From: Candidatus Accumulibacter contiguus
Lineage (GTDB): Bacteria; Pseudomonadota; Gammaproteobacteria; Burkholderiales; Rhodocyclaceae
Length of the DNA stretch: 33,473 nt
Reading direction: 5' to 3'
Assembly (NCBI RefSeq): GCF_012940005.1
Contig: NZ_SPMX01000072.1
Coordinates: 1 to 33,473, forward strand
Below, in pieces: positions 1 through 13,400 of the stretch. A program made the translations under genes and the position numbers. Every line of letters starts with the position of its first letter. The first letter of the stretch is position 1. Below the pieces are notes generated by a model, which saw only the letters and a list, made by a program, of their open reading frames with translations, ran no database searches and was not told where the DNA came from.

Positions 1-362
1 CAGACCCGTTCCATTCGGGATTCTCCGAGAGTGAGTTGCAGCGCTGGCTAGAATGGGGGGAATGGATGGTGCGACAGTTCCATCGCAGCTCCTCCGCCGT
101 CGAAGGGCGCAATGGCCGCTTGTCCCAGTTGTATCATAACGGGCGAGGTCTGACGAAATGCCGCCTGGCTGCGCTAACGGTTATCCACAACTATGGGGTG
201 AGACGTAGTGACGGCACTATCGCAGCCGAACGTCTGTTTAGCACCTCTTTCCCTGATCTTTTCGATTGGCTGCTCAACCAGATGGGGGAACTTCCCTTAC
301 CGAGGAAGTCCCGCCACCGGGTTGTGCATAACCCATTGAAGTTAGAGATTGTCCCGGCTTAA
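1..362 (+). CDS. 3' end of a transposase-like (DUF6399-type) protein, cut by window start
   Basis: The frame is open from base 3 to the TAA at 360-362, so the gene begins outside the window and about 119 C-terminal residues are visible. A TTG at 36 is a possible internal start, but nothing supports it. The segment SSAVEGRNGRLSQLYHNGRG followed by LAALTVIHNYGVRRSDGT resembles the C-terminal domain called DUF6399, found in multicopy transposase-like proteins of environmental proteobacteria; this is from memory. No DDE triad can be judged from this fragment. The stop codon directly abuts a decapitated FecR-like reading frame, which fits insertion of a mobile element into that gene. Terminal inverted repeats cannot be tested because the other end is missing. 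Confidence 0.6.
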   Translation, partial: DPFHSGFSESELQRWLEWGEWMVRQFHRSSSAVEGRNGRLSQLYHNGRGLTKCRLAALTVIHNYGVRRSDGTIAAERLFSTSFPDLFDWLLNQMGELPLPRKSRHRVVHNPLKLEIVPA

Positions 363-1134
363 GTGGGAAGCCAACAATTCGACCTCCTCGTGTTCGACGC
401 CGTCTCGTCGACTTCGAGCATGCGTGGGCCGGACCTGCCGGATGGAAATTACGTACTCCGGATTCGCAGTATCGACACCAGAGGTCTCGAGGGAAGCGAC
501 GCCGAACACCGTTTCCGCCTGCATGCCCGGCCCGAACCACCGCTCCTCGTCCGCCCCCCCCCACCAGGGCGGCGTAGTCGAAAAACCGCTGCTCTTCGAG
601 TGGTCGGAACCGCAAGGCGCCGCCAGCTACCTCTTTCAGCTGGCCGATGACGAACGCTTCCTGACCCCGCTGCTCAAGCAGGACGATCATCGCCAATCGC
701 GCCTGACCGTCGAACAGCCGCTCGAACCCGGGCAGTACTTCTGGCGGGTCGCTGTCCGCGACCCGACCGGACGAGAGGGTCCGTTCAGCGACCCGCAAGC
801 GTTCCGGCTGCAGGCCGCAGCGCAGATGCAGCCCCCCGAACTGGCTGCCGACCGCCTGACCTTCCGCTGGGGCACGGCTGCGCCCGGCCTGCAATACGAC
901 TTTCAACTGGCCAGGGATGTCGATTTCACGATTCTCGAACTGGAAAGCCGGGTATCCGAAGCGCAGGTGAGCTTGCCTCGCCCGGATTCCGGCGTCTATT
1001 ACCTGCGCGTACGCACCATCGAGGCCGACGGTTACGTGGGACCGTATGGTCCGGTGCAGCGGATCGAGCTTCCCTCGCGCAACTACTGGCCGGCAGCACT
1101 GGTGATCCTGCTCGCGCTGGTGTTGATCTTTTGA
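363..1134 (+). pseudogene. C-terminal remnant of a FecR-type surface protein with fibronectin-III-like modules
   Basis: Two frames together give one protein. From 363 to about 554 the frame reads QFDLLVFDAV and DGNYVLRIRSIDTRGLEG; after a run of nine C at 554-562 the sense continues one frame over with KPLLFEWSEPQGAASYLFQL. The second part holds two repeated modules of the form W-x-Y-x-F-Q-L-A-x-D followed by G-x-Y-x-x-R-V-R, typical of Fn3-like repeats in FecR-domain proteins, and ends in a hydrophobic anchor (NYWPAALVILLALVLIF). Removing one C restores the frame. The N-terminus, where a LysM or FecR domain would lie, is absent because the preceding transposase-like gene stops at 362. FecR-type genes often sit beside CHASE2 signalling genes, as here. 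The FecR label rests mainly on that context. Confidence 0.6.
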
Positions 1135-1144
1135 TCCGGATGTC

Positions 1145-3985
1145 GTGATTGCAACGTTCAAGGCCCGTTCTGGCTGGTCCAAACGGATCCTTGTCTCGCT
1201 GTTATTGACGGCTGCCGCGCTGCTCCTCAGCGATACGAACGCCCTGTATCGCTGGGACCTCTTCCTCTACGACTGGAATCGGACGGCCTGGTCGCGCGCG
1301 CCGGCCGAGGACATCGTGATCGTCGCCATTGACGAGCAAAGCCTGCGGGAAATCGGACGCTGGCCGTGGTCGCGGCGTATCCATGCGCAACTGATCCGCC
1401 AGCTCTCTGCGGCCGAGGCGAGGGTAATCGGTCTGGATATCGTCTTCGCCGAACCCGAGACCAGCGATCCTGGCGCCGATGCGGAACTGGCCAGCGCCCT
1501 GGCGGCCAACGGCCACGTCGTCCTGCCGCTGCTCAATGAACAGCACCGCATCGGTGACGAGTTGCGGGAAACCTTGCCGATCCCGCCGCTGCGAACAGCG
1601 GCCGCCGGCATCGGCCACGTCGATGTCGAACTCGACCTCGACGGCATTGCCCGCAGCGTTTTCCTCAAGGCCGGCCTGGGATCGTCGTGCTGGTCGACGC
1701 TGGCCCTGGCCATGCTCGAGCTGGGCGATCCCACTGCCGGGCGGGTGCTCCCCGGCGAGCGCGCCCCACACACCGATCCACCATCGCCTGGCGCCTGGCG
1801 CCGCGATTATCGCATCCTGATTCCGTTTGTCGGCCCGCCGGGGAGTTTTCCGCATTTTTCCTACCGCGACGTCCTGCACGGGGATTACCCGCCGGCAATC
1901 TTTCGTGGCAAATTTGTGCTGGTCGGCGCGACGGCCAGCGGCATGGCCGATGCGCTGCCCACACCACTTTCCGCTTACTCGCGGCTGATGCCGGGCGTCG
2001 AATACAATGCCAATGTTCTCGATGCGCTGCGGCAAGGCTTGACCATCCAGCCTTTGCCTGGCCAATGGACGCTGCTGCTGAGCGGAGTCCTGGTGTTCTT
2101 CCCGATGCTGCTCCAAAGCGCTTGCCCGGCGCGCTGGACCCTGCCAGTGGCGGTTTTGTCGCTGCTGCTGACCCTCATCAGCAGCTTCGTCCTGCTCTAT
2201 GCCACGCAGCTCTGGTTCCCGCCGGCGGCAGCGCTACTCGTGCAGGGCTTGAGCTGTCCCTTGTGGAGCTGGCAACGCCTGCTCCTGCTCATCCGTTCGC
2301 TGTTCGAACAGGAGGAACGTACCCAGGTCACTCTGCACTCGATCGGCGATGCCGTGATCACCACCGATGCGAAGGGGGCCGTGCAGTACCTGAATCCGGT
2401 CGCCGAAAGTCTGCTCGGCGCTGCGCCAGGCGCTTTGCGTGGGCAGGAGCTGGGCAGCATGTTCCAGGTCGTCCGCGAGCACGAGCGCTACAGCGCGGTG
2501 AATCTGGTTGCCTTGTGCCTGGAAGCAGGTGCGCTGGTGAGGCTGCCCGAGCCCTCGATCCTGCGCAACCTCGCTGGCCAGGAATACGCCATCCGTGCTT
2601 CGGCGGCCCCGATCCACGACCGGCAGATGCGGGTCGTCGGTGTCGTCATCGCCTTCAGCAACATCACCGAAACGCGCCGTTTGACCGAGCAGATGATTTA
2701 TCAGGCCAACCATGACGCGCTGACCCGTCTGCCCAACCTCGGCCTGCTGCGCGACCGCCTCAGGCATGCCATCGCGCGCGCGCGCCGAACCGGCCAGAGC
2801 CTGGCGCTGTTGTTCGTCGACCTGGATCAGTTCAAGAAAATCAACGAGGGCCTGGGCCATAGCGCCGGAGATGCCCTGCTGCGAGCCGTCGCCGAGCGGC
2901 TGCTGGTCTGTGGTCGCAAGGACGACACCATCGTCCGCGTCGGTAGTGACGAATTCATCTGCATGCTGGAGGACTTGCGTCAGGAAGACCGCGTCGTGGA
3001 CTTCGCGCACAAGCTGTTGACGATGCTCGAAACACCGTTTCAGATTGGCAACAATGAGTGTGTGGTCACCGCGAGCATCGGCATCTGCCTGTTTCCCAAG
3101 GATGGCGGCGATGTCGAAACCTTGCTGCGAAACGCCGACACGGCGATGTATCGGGCCAAGGAGAGCGGCCGCAACAATATCCAGTTCTACGCCCACGACA
3201 TGCACGCCCGCAGCCTGGAACGGCTGACCATGGAACAGGGCCTGCGCCATGCCCTGGCGCGTCAGGAACTGGAGATCTATTACCAGCCGCAGCTGGATCT
3301 GCGCCAGGGCCGCATCATCGGTGTCGAGGCCCTGTTGCGCTGGCAGCATCCCCAGCGCGGGCTGATCTCGCCGCTCGATTTCGTTCCCCTGGCGGAGGAA
3401 ACCGGCCTGATCGAAAGTATCGGCGAGTGGGTACTCAGAACCGCCTGCAAACAGGCGAAAGCTTGGCAGCAGAGTATCCTGCCGACGCTGCGCATGGCGG
3501 TGAACCTTTCGCCCCGCCAGTTCCTGCGTCCCGGCATGGTCAGCATGGTGGCGCAGATCCTGCGGGAAACCGATCTGGAACCCCGCTATCTGGATCTCGA
3601 GATCACCGAGAGCCTGCTGATGAAGGACGTACAGGGCAGCATCATGACCATGCATGCGCTCAAGGCCATCGGCGTCCGCTTGTCGATCGACGATTTCGGC
3701 ACCGGTTATTCTTCACTCAATTATCTGAAGCAATTCCCCATCGACCAGTTGAAAATCGACAAGTCCTTTGTACACGACCTGGTCGTCGGCAAGGATGACG
3801 CCGCGATCACGCTGGCGATCATCGCCATGGCGCACAGCATGTCGCTGACCGTGATCGCCGAGGGCGTGGAAAGCGAAGCGCAAGGAGCGTTTCTGCGCGC
3901 CAATCACTGCGACGAAATCCAGGGCTACCACTTGAGCCGCCCGCTGCCAGCGGATGAGATCCCGGCGCTGCTCCGCTTGCCGTGA
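1145..3985 (+). CDS. CHASE2-PAS-GGDEF-EAL membrane c-di-GMP signalling protein
   Basis: The protein has 946 residues. A GTG start at 1145 is the first usable one; an upstream ATG at 1140 runs straight into a stop. After an N-terminal membrane segment comes a CHASE2 extracellular sensor (about 25-300, with IVIVAIDEQSLREIGRWPWSR), then two or three membrane helices (about 300-380), a PAS domain (about 390-510), GGDEF (about 515-680) and EAL (about 690-940). The cyclase signature is GSDEF (600-604) rather than GGDEF, with an intact RxxD inhibitory site (R591, D594). The phosphodiesterase part keeps EAL (728-730), the ITES, DDFGTGYSS and KIDKSFV motifs and the late AEGVE. Net activity is therefore more likely c-di-GMP breakdown, with the altered GGDEF as a possible GTP- or c-di-GMP-binding regulator. 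It lies 10 bases after the FecR-like remnant, its probable former operon partner. Confidence 0.92.
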   Translation: MIATFKARSGWSKRILVSLLLTAAALLLSDTNALYRWDLFLYDWNRTAWSRAPAEDIVIVAIDEQSLREIGRWPWSRRIHAQLIRQLSAAEARVIGLDIVFAEPETSDPGADAELASALAANGHVVLPLLNEQHRIGDELRETLPIPPLRTAAAGIGHVDVELDLDGIARSVFLKAGLGSSCWSTLALAMLELGDPTAGRVLPGERAPHTDPPSPGAWRRDYRILIPFVGPPGSFPHFSYRDVLHGDYPPAIFRGKFVLVGATASGMADALPTPLSAYSRLMPGVEYNANVLDALRQGLTIQPLPGQWTLLLSGVLVFFPMLLQSACPARWTLPVAVLSLLLTLISSFVLLYATQLWFPPAAALLVQGLSCPLWSWQRLLLLIRSLFEQEERTQVTLHSIGDAVITTDAKGAVQYLNPVAESLLGAAPGALRGQELGSMFQVVREHERYSAVNLVALCLEAGALVRLPEPSILRNLAGQEYAIRASAAPIHDRQMRVVGVVIAFSNITETRRLTEQMIYQANHDALTRLPNLGLLRDRLRHAIARARRTGQSLALLFVDLDQFKKINEGLGHSAGDALLRAVAERLLVCGRKDDTIVRVGSDEFICMLEDLRQEDRVVDFAHKLLTMLETPFQIGNNECVVTASIGICLFPKDGGDVETLLRNADTAMYRAKESGRNNIQFYAHDMHARSLERLTMEQGLRHALARQELEIYYQPQLDLRQGRIIGVEALLRWQHPQRGLISPLDFVPLAEETGLIESIGEWVLRTACKQAKAWQQSILPTLRMAVNLSPRQFLRPGMVSMVAQILRETDLEPRYLDLEITESLLMKDVQGSIMTMHALKAIGVRLSIDDFGTGYSSLNYLKQFPIDQLKIDKSFVHDLVVGKDDAAITLAIIAMAHSMSLTVIAEGVESEAQGAFLRANHCDEIQGYHLSRPLPADEIPALLRLP

Positions 3986-3991
3986 ATGCCG

Positions 3992-4022
3992 GTCGGGTTA
4001 GTGCAGCCTAACCCGACATTTT
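3992..4022 (+). terminator. Rho-independent terminator after the CHASE2 gene
   Basis: A perfect 9-bp inverted repeat, GTCGGGTTA (3992-4000) and TAACCCGAC (4009-4017), with an 8-base loop, is followed by ATTTT. It starts six bases after the stop codon at 3983-3985, so it separates the CHASE2 gene from the chemoreceptor run. Confidence 0.8.
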
Positions 4023-4102
4023 CGCCTCAAGGATCCGCCCCCGGCTGCCGTTACCCAACCAATATGGCTATCATTGCCACCCCCAGGGGAAAAGGAATTC
4101 CA

Positions 4103-6118
4103 ATGCCGCATCGCTTCCGCGATCTTAGCATCGCACTGAAACTCAATCTGGTGCAGGGTCTGGTTCTGCTGACCATCATTCTCGCCGCCACGGGGTGGAC
4201 CGCTTCGCATCTGCGCGAACAACTGACCCACACGGCGCTGGACGAACTCAGGCAGATCAATCGCCTGGCCGTGTCGATGCTCGATACCTACGACCGCAGT
4301 CTGCGCAACGACATCGAGCGCAGCGGCCGGATTTTCTCGGGCAGCTTCGACAAGCCGTTTGAACTGGTCGAAGCAGGTGCAGTGCCGCAACTGCTGCATG
4401 GCGGAATGCGGATCGATGATCGCATCGAGCTCACCGACACCTTCACGGCAAAGGCCGGAACCGTGGCAACGATATTCATTCGCCAGGGCGACGATTTCCT
4501 GCGCACCGCCACTTCATTGAAGAAGGAGGATGGCGCGCGGGCGACGGGAACCCTGCTGGGCACTGACCATCCTGCGCGCCAGTCCTTGCTTGCCGGTCAG
4601 CCCCATACCGGCAAGGCCTCGCTATTCGGCAGGGATTTCATGACCCACTACGTTCCGGTACGCGACGCCTCGGGCAAGGTGGTCGGCGCCTTTTTCGTCG
4701 GGCTGGAATTTACCGCAGGGCTGCAGGCTTTGAAGAAGAGCATCCTGGCGATCCAGGTCGGTTCTACGGGTTATGTCGCCGCACTCGACGCCGGCAAGCA
4801 GAAAGGTGTCGCGACCATCCACCCAACCAAGGAAGGGGCCAACCTGCTGGCAGCCAAGGACAGTCGGGGTTTCGAGTTCGTTCGCGAGATGGTCGACAAG
4901 AAGTCAGGAAGCATCCGCTACGAGTGGGCAAATCCCGGCGAGACCAGCGCGCGCGAGAAGGTCGCGGTTTTTGATCATTTTCCGGGCTGGGACTGGGTGG
5001 TCGTGTCTACCAGCTACCTCGAGGAAATCAGGAGCAGCGCCGACACCGCCGTCCGTGACATCGCCTGGATGGCGCTGCTGATCATCGTCGCTGCCCTGCT
5101 CAGCGGCTTCGTGGTGGCCCGGCACTGGATCACGCGGCCGCTGCAGGAAATCGCCCTGGTGGCCGACCGGATTGCCGCTGGTGACCTGACGGGCAGGCTG
5201 ACGGGCGACAGTGTCGACGAGGTCGGCCGTCTGAAGCAGGCCATCGGCAAGATGTCGGAGAATCTGCAAACGACCGTCGGCAGCGTCCGCAAGGCCTCGG
5301 CAACGATGCTCGAACAGTCGCTCGCGCTGGTGACTGCGGCCGAACAGGTCAGCGGCAGCGCACAGGTGCAGCGCGATGCGGCGACCGGAATGGCGGCTTC
5401 GGTCGAGGAAATGAGCGTCAGCATCGATCAGGTGGCCGAGCACGCACACGCTGCGCAAGGGCTCTCGATCGCCTCCGGGCAGGCAGCGAGCCAGGGCGCC
5501 GAGGTGATTCACCAGGCGGTGGGGGCGATGAACCAGATCACCGGTTTCGTTCGCCAGGCGTCGACGACGGTGAGCGAACTCGGACGCCGCTCGCAGGACA
5601 TTTCGGCGGTCGTTCAAGTGATCCGCGAGATCGCTGATCAGACCAATCTGCTCGCCCTCAACGCCGCCATCGAGGCGGCACGGGCGGGGGAACAGGGGCG
5701 CGGTTTTGCGGTCGTCGCCGACGAAGTGCGCAAGCTCGCCGAAAGGACGGCGACGTCCACGCACTCGATCGGCGAGATGATCGGCCACATTCAGGACGGC
5801 GCCAAGGCGGCTGTCCACCAGATGGAAGACGGCGTTGCCCAGGTCGCGCAGGGCGGTGTCCTGGCTGACCGGGCGGGTCAGGCGATCGGTGAAATCGAAG
5901 GCCGCACCAACGAGGTGATCACTACGGTCGGCAGCATTTCGGGCGCCATCCGGGAACAAAGCCTCGCCAGCCAGACCATTGCCCAGGGGGTCGAGCAGAT
6001 CGCCCAGATGGCCGAAACCAGCTACTCGGCGTCCCAGGGCACGGCGCAGTCGGCACAGGCCCTGCGTGACCTGGCAGAACACCTCGACCAGGCGCTTGGT
6101 CATTTGCGTGTCCGTTGA
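4103..6118 (+). CDS. methyl-accepting chemotaxis protein with Cache sensor
   Basis: ATG at 4103 is chosen because AAAGGA (4091-4096) lies six bases upstream; the open frame reaches back to 3986 but that part overlaps the terminator. The 671-residue protein has a membrane helix at about 10-35, a periplasmic Cache 3/Cache 2-type domain (about 40-310, with [18 protein letters not shown] and FFVGLEF), a second helix at about 320-342, a HAMP linker ([20 protein letters not shown]) and the cytoplasmic signalling coiled coil. The hairpin tip, [20 protein letters not shown] through [16 protein letters not shown], is fully conserved and would contact CheA and CheW. There is no NWETF-type CheR tether at the C-terminus. 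The stop overlaps the next start (TGATG), so a binding protein is translationally coupled to it and may present a ligand. The ligand is unknown. Confidence 0.95.
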   Translation: MPHRFRDLSIALKLNLVQGLVLLTIILAATGWTASHLREQLTHTALDELRQINRLAVSMLDTYDRSLRNDIERSGRIFSGSFDKPFELVEAGAVPQLLHGGMRIDDRIELTDTFTAKAGTVATIFIRQGDDFLRTATSLKKEDGARATGTLLGTDHPARQSLLAGQPHTGKASLFGRDFMTHYVPVRDASGKVVGAFFVGLEFTAGLQALKKSILAIQVGSTGYVAALDAGKQKGVATIHPTKEGANLLAAKDSRGFEFVREMVDKKSGSIRYEWANPGETSAREKVAVFDHFPGWDWVVVSTSYLEEIRSSADTAVRDIAWMALLIIVAALLSGFVVARHWITRPLQEIALVADRIAAGDLTGRLTGDSVDEVGRLKQAIGKMSENLQTTVGSVRKASATMLEQSLALVTAAEQVSGSAQVQRDAATGMAASVEEMSVSIDQVAEHAHAAQGLSIASGQAASQGAEVIHQAVGAMNQITGFVRQASTTVSELGRRSQDISAVVQVIREIADQTNLLALNAAIEAARAGEQGRGFAVVADEVRKLAERTATSTHSIGEMIGHIQDGAKAAVHQMEDGVAQVAQGGVLADRAGQAIGEIEGRTNEVITTVGSISGAIREQSLASQTIAQGVEQIAQMAETSYSASQGTAQSAQALRDLAEHLDQALGHLRVR

Positions 6119-6974
6119 TGCCTGGCCTCGCTTTCAAGCTCGGCATGAGCATCGGCATACGCAGGCATTGCGCTCTATGGCTAGCCGTACTGTTGATCTT
6201 GCTCGGCGTCGTCCGCAGCGCCAGCGGCGAGCCAATCCGGGTCGGCGGCACCGGTAGCGCGCTGGGCACCATGAAGCTCCTCGGCGAGGCTTTCACCAGG
6301 CAGGCCGCGTCGAAATTCGAGCTGACGATCATGCCCGACCTTGGCAGTTCGGGCGCTTTGCGCGCACTGCAGGCCGGAGCGATCGACATCGCACTGCTCA
6401 GTCGTCCGCTGAGCGATGCACACCATGCGGCGGGACTGGTGGCATTCGAATACGGGCGTTCGCCATTCGTGCTGGTCACCAGCAAGCCGGGAATCGGGAA
6501 TCTGACGCCAGCGGCGCTGGCCGACCTGCTTGCCGGTCGTACACTCACCTGGTCCGATGGCCAGCCGGTACGCCTCGTACTGCGGCCGAAGGCCGACATC
6601 GATAGCGAGCTCCTCGCGTCCTTGTCCCGGGGGATCGCCGAAGCGCTGACGATCGCCTCCAAGCGGCAGGGCATGGTGATGGCTGCGACCGACCAGGAAG
6701 CCGCCGAGCACGCCGAGCGGCTGCCGGGATCACTGGCGGTGAGCACCCTGGCGCTGATCCTCTCGGAGCACCGTAAACTGAACATGCTTTCTTTCGACGG
6801 CGTGGCGCCGTCGGTGGCCGCCCTCGCCGACGGTTCCTACCGGCACTTCAAGTCGCTGGCGATGGTCACGCGGGGGGCGCCCAGCGGTGCTGCGCTGCAG
6901 TTCATCGAGTTCGTCAGGTCGCCACAGGGACGCGCCATCCTGGAAGCCAACGGCCATCTGGTGTCGTACAAACG

Positions 6975-6978
<4 letters not shown>
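6118..6978 (+). CDS. PstS-like periplasmic substrate-binding protein, no transporter nearby
   Basis: ATG 6118 shares its first base with the TGA of the chemoreceptor gene (6116-6118). The 286-residue product has a hydrophobic signal sequence near residues 20-37 ([18 protein letters not shown]), then [20 protein letters not shown] and [20 protein letters not shown]. This pattern fits the PstS-like type II periplasmic binding fold used for phosphate and similar anions. The C-terminal [15 protein letters not shown] is also typical of this superfamily. No pstC, pstA or pstB follows; instead its TGA (6976-6978) overlaps the ATG of a hybrid kinase by four bases. That coupling suggests a role as sensory partner of the kinase or chemoreceptor rather than uptake. 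Phosphate as ligand is only a possibility. Confidence 0.85.
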
Positions 6979-9530
<2,552 letters not shown>

Positions 9531-9538
9531 GGACTGTG

Positions 9539-10429
9539 ATGACGATTTTTGTGTTGAAGCTGGTGCGTGCGATCGCTCTGGCGATGGCGTTCTGCACCTC
9601 GGCAATGGCGGCCGACCTCCCTGAAATCAGGGCCCGTGGCGAGTTGCGCCACCTGGGCATCAAGTACGCAAATTTTGTCACTGGTGCCGGTGACGGTTTC
9701 GACGTCGAGTTGATGCAGGGCTTTGCCCGGCATCTTGGCGTCAGCTACCAGCTGGTATATAGCGATTTTTACACCGTCATTCGCGATCTGCTTGGCAAGG
9801 ACGTCGTCCGCAAAGGGTCCGAGGTCTCGCTTGCCGGCAATTATCCGATCCGCGGTGATGTCATCGCCACCGGCTTTACGATCCTGCCGTGGCGCGAGGC
9901 GGTGCTCTTGTATTCGGATCCGACCTTCCCGTCGCAGGTCCTCCTGGTCGCGCCGGCGCAGTCTCCGCTACAGCCGATCAAGGGAAGCAAGGACTTGCTG
10001 GCCGACATTCGCGAGACCAAGGCGCTGATCGGCAAGAAGAGTCTGCTGATCATGGAGCGAACCTGCCTTGACCCCGGCAACTATGGTCTGAAGACGGGCG
10101 GATTTGACCTCAAGGCCTATACCAAGAGTACGAACCTGAATGAAATGGTCCCGGCCCTGCTCAATCGCGAGGCGGAACTGACCCTCCTCGACGTGCCGGA
10201 CGCCATTCTTGACCTGAAGAAATGGGCGGGCCAGATCAAGATCCTGGGGCCGATCTCCGAGCATCAGGATCTCGCCACGGCATTTCCCAAGGATGCGCCC
10301 ATGTTGCGTGAGGCCTTCAACACCTATCTTCGTCAGATCAAGGCCAACGGAACCTACGACAAACTGGTGGACAAGTATTACCCTGGTATCCGTCGCTACT
10401 TCCCGGGATTTTTTGCCGAGAAGCACTGA
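9539..10429 (+). CDS. family-3 periplasmic solute-binding protein
   Basis: ATG 9539 is preferred to the upstream in-frame GTG at 9527 because GAGGA (9529-9533) sits five bases before it. The product has 296 residues, with a signal peptide ending around AMA-ADL and then the family-3 pattern (IRARGELRHLGIKYANF, GFDVELMQGFARHLGV, YSDFYTVIRDLLGKD, KANGTYDKLVDKYYPG), common to amino-acid-type binding proteins and to the VFT sensor domains of kinases. It carries no lipobox cysteine at the expected place. No permease or ATPase gene is adjacent. It lies nine bases after hybrid kinase 1 and 11 bases before hybrid kinase 2, so it is probably a sensory accessory of kinase 2. Confidence 0.88.
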   Translation: MTIFVLKLVRAIALAMAFCTSAMAADLPEIRARGELRHLGIKYANFVTGAGDGFDVELMQGFARHLGVSYQLVYSDFYTVIRDLLGKDVVRKGSEVSLAGNYPIRGDVIATGFTILPWREAVLLYSDPTFPSQVLLVAPAQSPLQPIKGSKDLLADIRETKALIGKKSLLIMERTCLDPGNYGLKTGGFDLKAYTKSTNLNEMVPALLNREAELTLLDVPDAILDLKKWAGQIKILGPISEHQDLATAFPKDAPMLREAFNTYLRQIKANGTYDKLVDKYYPGIRRYFPGFFAEKH

Positions 10430-10440
10430 CGCGCTTGACG

Positions 10441-13400
10441 ATGTCCCTTCACCGCCGCCTCATCCTGCACTGGCCATGGATCATGGCCGTAAGCTTTGCT
10501 GCATTCATGGCGGTTCTGCTGTGGGGCCTGTATTCCTCGCAATCGCAACTGCGAGCCGCCACGACGGCCCGCCTGGTGGCGGACAGCCAGCGCAGAGCAG
10601 CCGCGCTTGCAGACTTTGTGGCCGAGCGGCGGCAATCCGTTCTCGAATTGGCTGGCAGCCACGAAATCGACGCCTATCTGGTCAATCGAGCGCTCGACAT
10701 GTCCCCGCAATACGGCCTGAATGCAAGCCTTGATGCCATCGAGCAGCGCTTCCGCCGACAGATCGAACAGAAAACCCTGCGCGGACAGGCGATCTATACG
10801 CGTATCGTCTTTCGTGGCAAGGAGGGAACAATCCTTGCCGAAGCGGGCCAGCAAGAACCAGACGCCGCAGAACTGCCCGCAGTACCGTCCATTCCCGGGA
10901 ACATTCCACAACTGCAGATCGACACCCGCAACTGCTTGCTCATCGCCAGTTCGCCGGTGCTCCATAAAGGGGTCTTCAGCGGCACCATCGTGACCATCAG
11001 CGACCTGCGTCTGCTGTCGCGGCTGCTGATCGGTCGCCGTGACGATGAGGCTGCTGCCGACAACTACCAGGAGTTTCTGCTGACGGATGAGGGGACGAAC
11101 ATCCCCTCCGCCGGCGAGTTGACGGAATTGTCCAGGGCTCTCGGGCGCGCCTTTGCCGGGCTGCCGGAGAACCGGCTTGGTTCCCGTCGCGGAAATCCCG
11201 GGGGGCGAAGCGTTCAGTACTCTCCTGGCCTTGCGCACCGCGATCGCGGGCACTACCCTGTCGATGCTCACGCTCGGCCCGGAAGCCGAGGTCTACGGCG
11301 CCATGGCCTCACCGACTTACCTCTATGTTCTGGGCGTCTTCTCGGCTGCACTGCTGCTGGCTGCTCTCGGCTTTGGCCGGATGCGACGACGAGCATTGCA
11401 ATTGCAGGACGAGAACGCGGCATCGGGTCGTCACCTGGCTGCGCTGGAGCAACGCAACCAGGCGCTTTCCGAGGAGATTGCCCGGCGCCGTCAGGTGGAA
11501 GCAGTCCTGCAGCAAAAGTCCGCCGAACTCGACCAGTCCAATGCGGAACTGCGCAGCCACCGCAGCCATCTTGAAGAGGTCGTTGCCGAACGCACGCTCG
11601 CGCTTTCCCTGGCCAAGGAGGCCGCCGAGTCCGCCAACCGCGCCAAGAGCCAGTTTCTGGCCACCATGAGCCACGAAATCCGCACGCCGATGAACGGCAT
11701 TCTCGGCATGACCGAATTGCTGCGTGCCACGCAGCTCAGCCCGCAGCAGTGGCGCTTCACCGATGCCGTGTACCAGTCCGGCGAGCATTTGCTGAGCATC
11801 ATCAACGACATCCTCGATTTCTCGAAAATCGAAGCCGGCAAGCTCGAGATCGAGAATATCCAATTCAACCTCCGGCAACTCGTCGAAGACGTCGGCGATC
11901 TGTTCGCCCAGCCTGCCGAAGCCGCAGGGGTGGAAATGATCTGCAGCGTGCCGCACGACCTGCCGGTGGCACTGCTGGGAGATCCGGTGCGTCTGCGCCA
12001 GATCGTGACCAATCTGGTCAGCAACGCCGTCAAGTTCACCTCTCAGGGCATGATCGTCATCCGCGTCAGGCTGCTGGACGAGAACCCGCAGCAAGCACGT
12101 TTGCGTTTCGAAGTCGAGGACAGCGGCGTCGGCATCCCCGCAGAAGCGCAAAGCCGCCTGTTCGGCGCCTTTGTCCAGGCCGACAGTTCGACCACCCGGC
12201 ATTTCGGTGGCACCGGCCTCGGTCTGGCGATCACCAAGCGACTGGTCGAAATCATGGGTGGTCAGATCGGCCTGGTCAGCCAGGTCGGGCACGGCACGCT
12301 GTTCTGGTTCGAGTTGTCACTCGCCAAGCAGAACGCCGATGCGCGCACCGTGATCCCTATTGCCGAGCGCCTGAACGGACTCGCGGTCCTCGTCGTTGAT
12401 GACAATGCCACCAATCGCGAAATCCTTGCGCACCAGTTGCAGGGCTGGTCGATGCACTACAGCGGTGCCGCAAGTGGACAAGAGGCCTTGCAGGCACTCG
12501 CGCAGACGAGCAGCCAGCGCTTTGACCTGGCGATCCTCGATCTGCACATGCCGGGCATGGATGGCTTTGAAGTGGCGCGAGCGATTCGCGCAGAACCGCG
12601 CTACGCCGCGCTGCCGCTGGTGATGCTCTCTTCGGTCAGCATCGGCGCCAAGCATCCGGATCGCCGGGCGGCGGCGATCGACTGCTACCTGACCAAGCCG
12701 GCACGCCAGTCCGACCTCTACGATGCCATCGCCACCGCCCTGTCGATCAACGCCGGCGAGCGGCAACATTCCCCGTCACCGGCCGCGGCAAACGCCGCGG
12801 CGCTCGGCGGGCGGGTGCTGGTCGCCGAGGACAACCCGGTCAACCAGGCGGTCGCCAGCGCCATGCTCGAATCGCTCGGGGTGACCTGTAGCCTGGCCGA
12901 GAATGGTCGAGTGGCGATCGAACGCTTGTCGCGGGAATCCTTCGACCTAGTGCTGATGGATTGCCAGATGCCGGAAATGGACGGCTTCGCAGCGACCCGG
13001 GAAATCCGTTCCCGGCAACAGCAGGGCCTGCTGTCCACCCACCTGCCGATCGTCGCGCTGACCGCGAACGCCGTCGAGGGCGACCGCGAACGCTGTCTCG
13101 CCGCGGGCATGGATGATTATCTGAGCAAACCCTTCACCTGCGAGCGGCTTCGCTCTACCCTCCTGCGCTGGCTGCCGCAAGGCGACGCCGCGCTTGCCGC
13201 TCTGCCGCCAGTGGAACATGGTGAAGCAGAACCCAGCGTAGCCCCGATCGTCATCAATCCACGCGCCCTCGATAGCATCCGCCACCTGCCGGGAGCCAAC
13301 GGTGCGCTGCTGGTGAACAAGGTGATCGATGCCTACCTCGCCGATGCGCCGGCGCGTCTGGCACAGATACGCGCGGCGGCCGACGCCGGCGACGCCGAAG

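Noticed and set aside
2234-3655. 473-codon open frame on the minus strand
   Set aside because: It is antisense to the PAS, GGDEF and EAL coding region, where the plus-strand motifs are decisive.
4056-4075. Possible sigma-54 element TGGCTATCATTGCC before the chemoreceptor gene
   Set aside because: Spacing between GG and GC is two bases too short. No sigma-28-like promoter was seen there either.
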